NCBI RefSeq assembly: GCF_010015585.1
Contig: NW_022985121.1
Span: forward strand, 1 to 20,464
Reading direction: 5' to 3'
Length of the DNA stretch: 20,464 nt
From: Eremomyces bilateralis CBS 781.70
Taxonomy: Eukaryota > Ascomycota > Dothideomycetes > Eremomycetales > Eremomycetaceae
Below are positions 17,701 to 20,464 of this stretch, in pieces. Below the pieces are notes generated by a model. The model was not told the origin of the DNA. It worked only from the letters and a program-made list of their open reading frames with translations, and made no database searches. Made by a program: the position numbers and the translations under genes. Each line of letters begins with the position of its first letter. The first letter of the stretch is position 1.

Positions 17701-19261
17701 TCATGCTATATACCCGTGACAGCCATCAGTTCCTGGCAGTTCCCGGAGGGACTTGGTAAGACCGTCGGCGACCATTTCAGACGTGGAAATCCATTCAACA
17801 TTGAGATCACCGGTCTGGACTTCTTGACGTAGCCAGAACTAATGGATATCAACGTGACGGAGGCGTGAGGTAAGCAAAGGAGTTGGCTTAGAGACGATAC
17901 CAACGGTCTGCTTATTGTTACATTAAATCGTGAGCTCTTGTTCTAGATCAAATCTAAGTTGACTAAAGAGACGGTTTATCGCGATCACTTCGCGTGTAGC
18001 CTAGGAGAGTGTAAGGAGCTTAGCTTTAGTGGTAGAGGTCGTAACCACGGTCTAACGTGCGGATTACCAACAAACGGGGCCGTTGAATAGGAAAATGATA
18101 TATCCATTAGAAGACTTTCGAGTCTCTGGATCATTAGCGAAGGATACGTTAGATACAGCTTGGACGGGAAGCGACATAGCATCTAGAGGAGGTTGTGAAG
18201 TTCCGGAGTATTCAAGCGCGTAGAATTTCGTCGTCTTTAGGTAGGCGATACAGCGATCAGCCTCCTCTATATGCCTTGAAGACGGATTGAGGTTGTGACG
18301 AGAAAGCTTGGATACCGCAAGGGCGATATCAGGGCGTGTGGTCACAGCGGCATATACAAGAGATTCAACCTTCTGCTGGTACCCTTGGATAGAACGAGCG
18401 GATGCGGTTCCTTCGTATCGTTGATCGGAGAAGTCGTGGGAAAGGGGTGAATTTACAGGTGCTGTTATGGTCCCAGGCCTGCGGCCTGTTCCCTTGGTTG
18501 TGGCTGAAGACGTGGCTGGTGGATTATATCAGAGAAGCAAACAAACATGGTAACACAGCAGTAGGGCATTGGAGAGGAGAGTCGCTATCTCGCGCACAAA
18601 GGTGCCGGGAGATTTCTTCTCTCTCTCTCTCTCTCTTCAGTTTAGATTAATGGAACTTGGTAATCGCAGACCTTGCGCATCCAGACCGTGTCAGGTGCAG
18701 CCTCTCCCGATAGAACTTATTGACCATCTTATCAACGTAGGCGTCTTGACAGAGCCAGACTTTCCGTTGGGCACGATTACGGACGATGCGGATACCTAGG
18801 AAAACCTCGATATCACCGAGAAGCCGGGACTCGAATCGTGCGGTAAGTTTACGGAAAAACTCATCGATCAGTAGACGATTTAACTTCGAGCCGAATACGA
18901 GGATATCGTCAACGTAGACAAAGATAATAAGCGATGGGGACATGAATACGCAGGGGTCCTCGGTGATTGCTGTAAAACCGAGGGTAGAGAGGAACTCAGA
19001 GATGGTTTCGAACCATAGCTTTGGGGACTTGCGGAGTCCGTAGAGGGCTCTCTTGACGAGGAAGCAGCGTCGTTTATAACCAAAGCCTTCGGGGTAACGG
19101 ATGTAGACCTCGCTGTCTTGAATCGCATTAGCGAATACATTCGTAACATTAGCGGCAACGCATTCAAGGTTAAAGGCGGCTATAAGAGCCATTAGGACGC
19201 GGAAGGTAGAGTACGCGCTAGCGGCAGCGTAAAGATCGTCTCGATTCTGGATAAATTAAAG
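17700..19261 (-). mobile_element. Broken Copia (Ty1/Copia) retrotransposon, pol 3' half
   Basis: This fossil of a Ty1/Copia LTR retrotransposon lies on the minus strand. The reverse transcriptase part (RVT_2) is about 18700-19240 and includes the VYVDDILVFG active-site block. The RNase H-side part is about 17720-18460, beginning with TTRPDIALAVSKLSR and ending with the usual ADGLTK stretch. Gag, protease and integrase are absent: the copy stops where MULE copy C begins. It is broken, with roughly five or more interruptions in the RNase H part and a solo LTR inserted between the two parts. No own LTR can be assigned with confidence. It is moderately old. Confidence 0.88.
18463..18693 (+). repeat. 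Solo LTR (family 3-like) in Copia, with 5-bp duplication
   Basis: The 231-bp unit opens TGTTATGGTCCCAGGCC and closes CGTGTCA, flanked by GGTGC on both sides (18458-18462 and 18694-18698). It includes a CAGGCC-TGC-GGCCTG hairpin just after the start and a CT microsatellite (about 18617-18636). It lies inside the Copia pol remnant in the opposite orientation, so it is a later insertion that has since lost its body by LTR recombination. Confidence 0.92.
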
Positions 19262-19363
19262 GGCTGGTGATATTTTCCCACCAGGTTTTGTTATTTTCCC
19301 ACCAAATGCTATTTTCCCACCACGCTAGCAATGGTGGAAATTAAATTCTTAATTAGGACTAGC
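19262..19363 (+). repeat. Left TIR of MULE copy C
   Basis: It has three motif copies ending ATTTTCCCACCA (about 19271-19322), then ACGCTAG...ATGGTGGAAATTAA...GGACTAGC. The inverted GCTAG/CTAGC stem and the GGAAATTAA core are shared with the other MULE ends, while the C-run motif has the subtype CCCACCA in all three copies. Confidence 0.82.
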
Positions 19364-19479
19364 TCCTCCTAATCCTACCAGCGCTGGTATACTCCACATG
19401 TCACTATTGTCACCTCTTTTCTACTGAGGAAGTTTGAAGCGCATCTCAAAAGCCTCGTCCTATTGATGTATCAAAGCTA

Positions 19480-20464
19480 CTAACGTCGCTGTCTCTTGCG
19501 CGGGCTAAGCCCTTTCCAAGCATTTGAAGCCATCTCTGCTGCAGCACGTCTAGGACGCTCTCTGCCCATATCCGGAGAGCTGAAAAGCTGATTTCGAGCA
19601 TCAACTTGTGCGAAACGTTCGGTATAGAAGGCTTCAATATCCCCAAACTGGTGATTCCATACCATTATAGGTGTGTAGGAAGTAAACGGTCCTCTTGTAG
19701 CAAGAGCCATATTCCGTGCTTCAACCAGTTCCATCGGGTCGTTTCCTTGTCCTGTCTCGGCCAAAAAACTCGAAAAACTATTTATATTGCTGTAGTCCGA
19801 TAGGACGGGCTGCAGCCGTCGACGCTCGATATCAGCTATAAACTCTTCTAACGTAGGAGGTTGCCAGGTAGGCTGCTGATAAGATAGGGATTTAGTAATA
19901 GACGAAGATAGAGGAGAAGGAGAAGACACCGGAATAGGTGCAGGGGCCGGTAAAGACACAGAAGTAGTTGCAACAGTCGTGGCTGGTGTAGATGTAGTCA
20001 GTGTAGGGAAAGGCGCAGGGGTCGAGAAAGAGATAGAAGTCGTTACAGCAGTCGTAGACAGTATAGAGGTAGAAACCGACACGGGAACAGGTGCAGGTAC
20101 TGAGAAAGAGACAGAAGTCGTTATACAAGCTACAGCTGGGGTAGATATAGGAACAGCGGTGCTAAGCTGCCGTAGGATCTCAGCAAGTGTTTGACCCTAG
20201 GGTTAAGGAGGAGGCTAAAATTGAGGGATAGAAGGTGGTACAAGTCGTTCAAAAGCTGATGGATCTCGACGAGTCGAAGCCTCGTTCCTCCTCGGCGCAC
20301 CTCTTGTTTAAGCAGGAAGCGGCTCTAGAATAGATTGATATGGCCTTGGAGAGAGACTTATTGACCGTCCTTGCTCACGCTGATAGCGCCAATGATCGTC
20401 GTAAAGGTGATTTAGTCGTAACGTCGATCCAGAGTTTATTATGTCTCGTAGCGTATGATGACAT
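19480..20464 (-). pseudogene. MULE copy C transposase, C-terminal part
   Basis: The last 200 codons (20082 to 19480) are open on the minus strand. There is a long Ser/Thr/Pro/Val tail, then a conserved block (LEEFIADIERRRLQPVL, FLAETGQGNDP, ELVEARNMALATRG), then a coiled-coil-like stretch, ending SPRKRQRR. The basic end suits a nuclear localisation signal. Upstream, toward the window edge, the homology to copy A continues but with several in-frame stops, so the gene is probably dead. The DDE and zinc-finger parts lie beyond the window. Confidence 0.82.

Larger units (their letters stand above)
19262..20464 (-). mobile_element. MULE copy C, cut by window edge
   Basis: The left end of a Mutator-like element starts GGCTGGTGATATTTTCCC at 19262, and its transposase gene is on the minus strand. 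Only the 3' third is in view. It is the closest relative of copy A: the coding tail and the sequence up to the window end match copy A's 9573-10739 closely. Its TIR motif type, however, differs. It abuts the Copia remnant, which ends exactly here, so it probably inserted into that Copia copy. Confidence 0.82.

Noticed and set aside
18815-18850. tRNA-like B box (GGGACTCGAATCG)
   Set aside because: There is no A box or cloverleaf around it, and it falls inside Copia reverse transcriptase sequence.
19210-19230. GCGCTAGCGG as a further MULE TIR stem
   Set aside because: It lies in Copia reverse transcriptase coding homology and lacks the triple C-run motif and the ATGGAAATTAA core.

Overview
The window looks like an accessory, repeat-rich stretch of a filamentous ascomycete (Pezizomycotina) chromosome. 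The reasons are the very short introns (47-69 bp, with CTAAC/CTGAC-like branch sites), two secreted hydrolase types, a fungal neurotransmitter:sodium-symporter-like gene, Mutator-like transposons with a FAR1-type zinc finger, Copia fragments and solo LTRs. The decayed transposase frames are rich in TAG stops, as repeat-induced CAG-to-TAG change would give. I cannot name the species.

Layout. 1-1146: one end of a solo-type LTR on the minus strand (1-92), unassigned sequence, then a second LTR family (835-1078) with a duplicated end. 1380-3582: two head-to-head paralogues of a secreted SGNH/GDSL esterase (carbohydrate esterase family 3-like). Each has four exons with matching intron phases, and they share a 408-bp promoter region. 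5207-6294: a secreted alpha/beta hydrolase with a Gly/Leu-rich N-terminal segment. 6553-6948 (minus): a NUDIX hydrolase whose 3' end I cannot complete. 7041-10914: MULE copy A, a decayed 3.9-kb Mutator-like element carrying a solo LTR inside its zinc-finger region. 11057-11139: an orphan terminal-repeat fragment. 11385-12069: a GNAT acetyltransferase. 12150-12338: another solo LTR. 12527-14734 (minus): a SLC6/NSS-type transporter. 15590-17230 (minus): MULE copy 2, with a 342-codon open 5' part and two LTR-like insertions. 17329-17433: left terminal repeat of a further MULE (B). About 17700-19261 (minus): a broken Copia 3' half with a solo LTR inside. 19262-end (minus): MULE copy C, cut by the window edge.

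The host genes read as intact, except for the NUDIX 3' end, and have no obvious joint pathway beyond secretion of hydrolases by three of them. The CE3-like pair is the only clear functional unit. The mobile elements form a nest: MULE C lies against or within Copia, Copia lies beside MULE B, and solo LTRs sit in MULE A, MULE 2 and Copia, three of them with 5-bp target duplications. The most unusual signal is in the MULE ends. Each TIR has three copies of a T-rich/C-run motif plus an inverted GCTAG stem, and all three motif copies change together between subfamilies.
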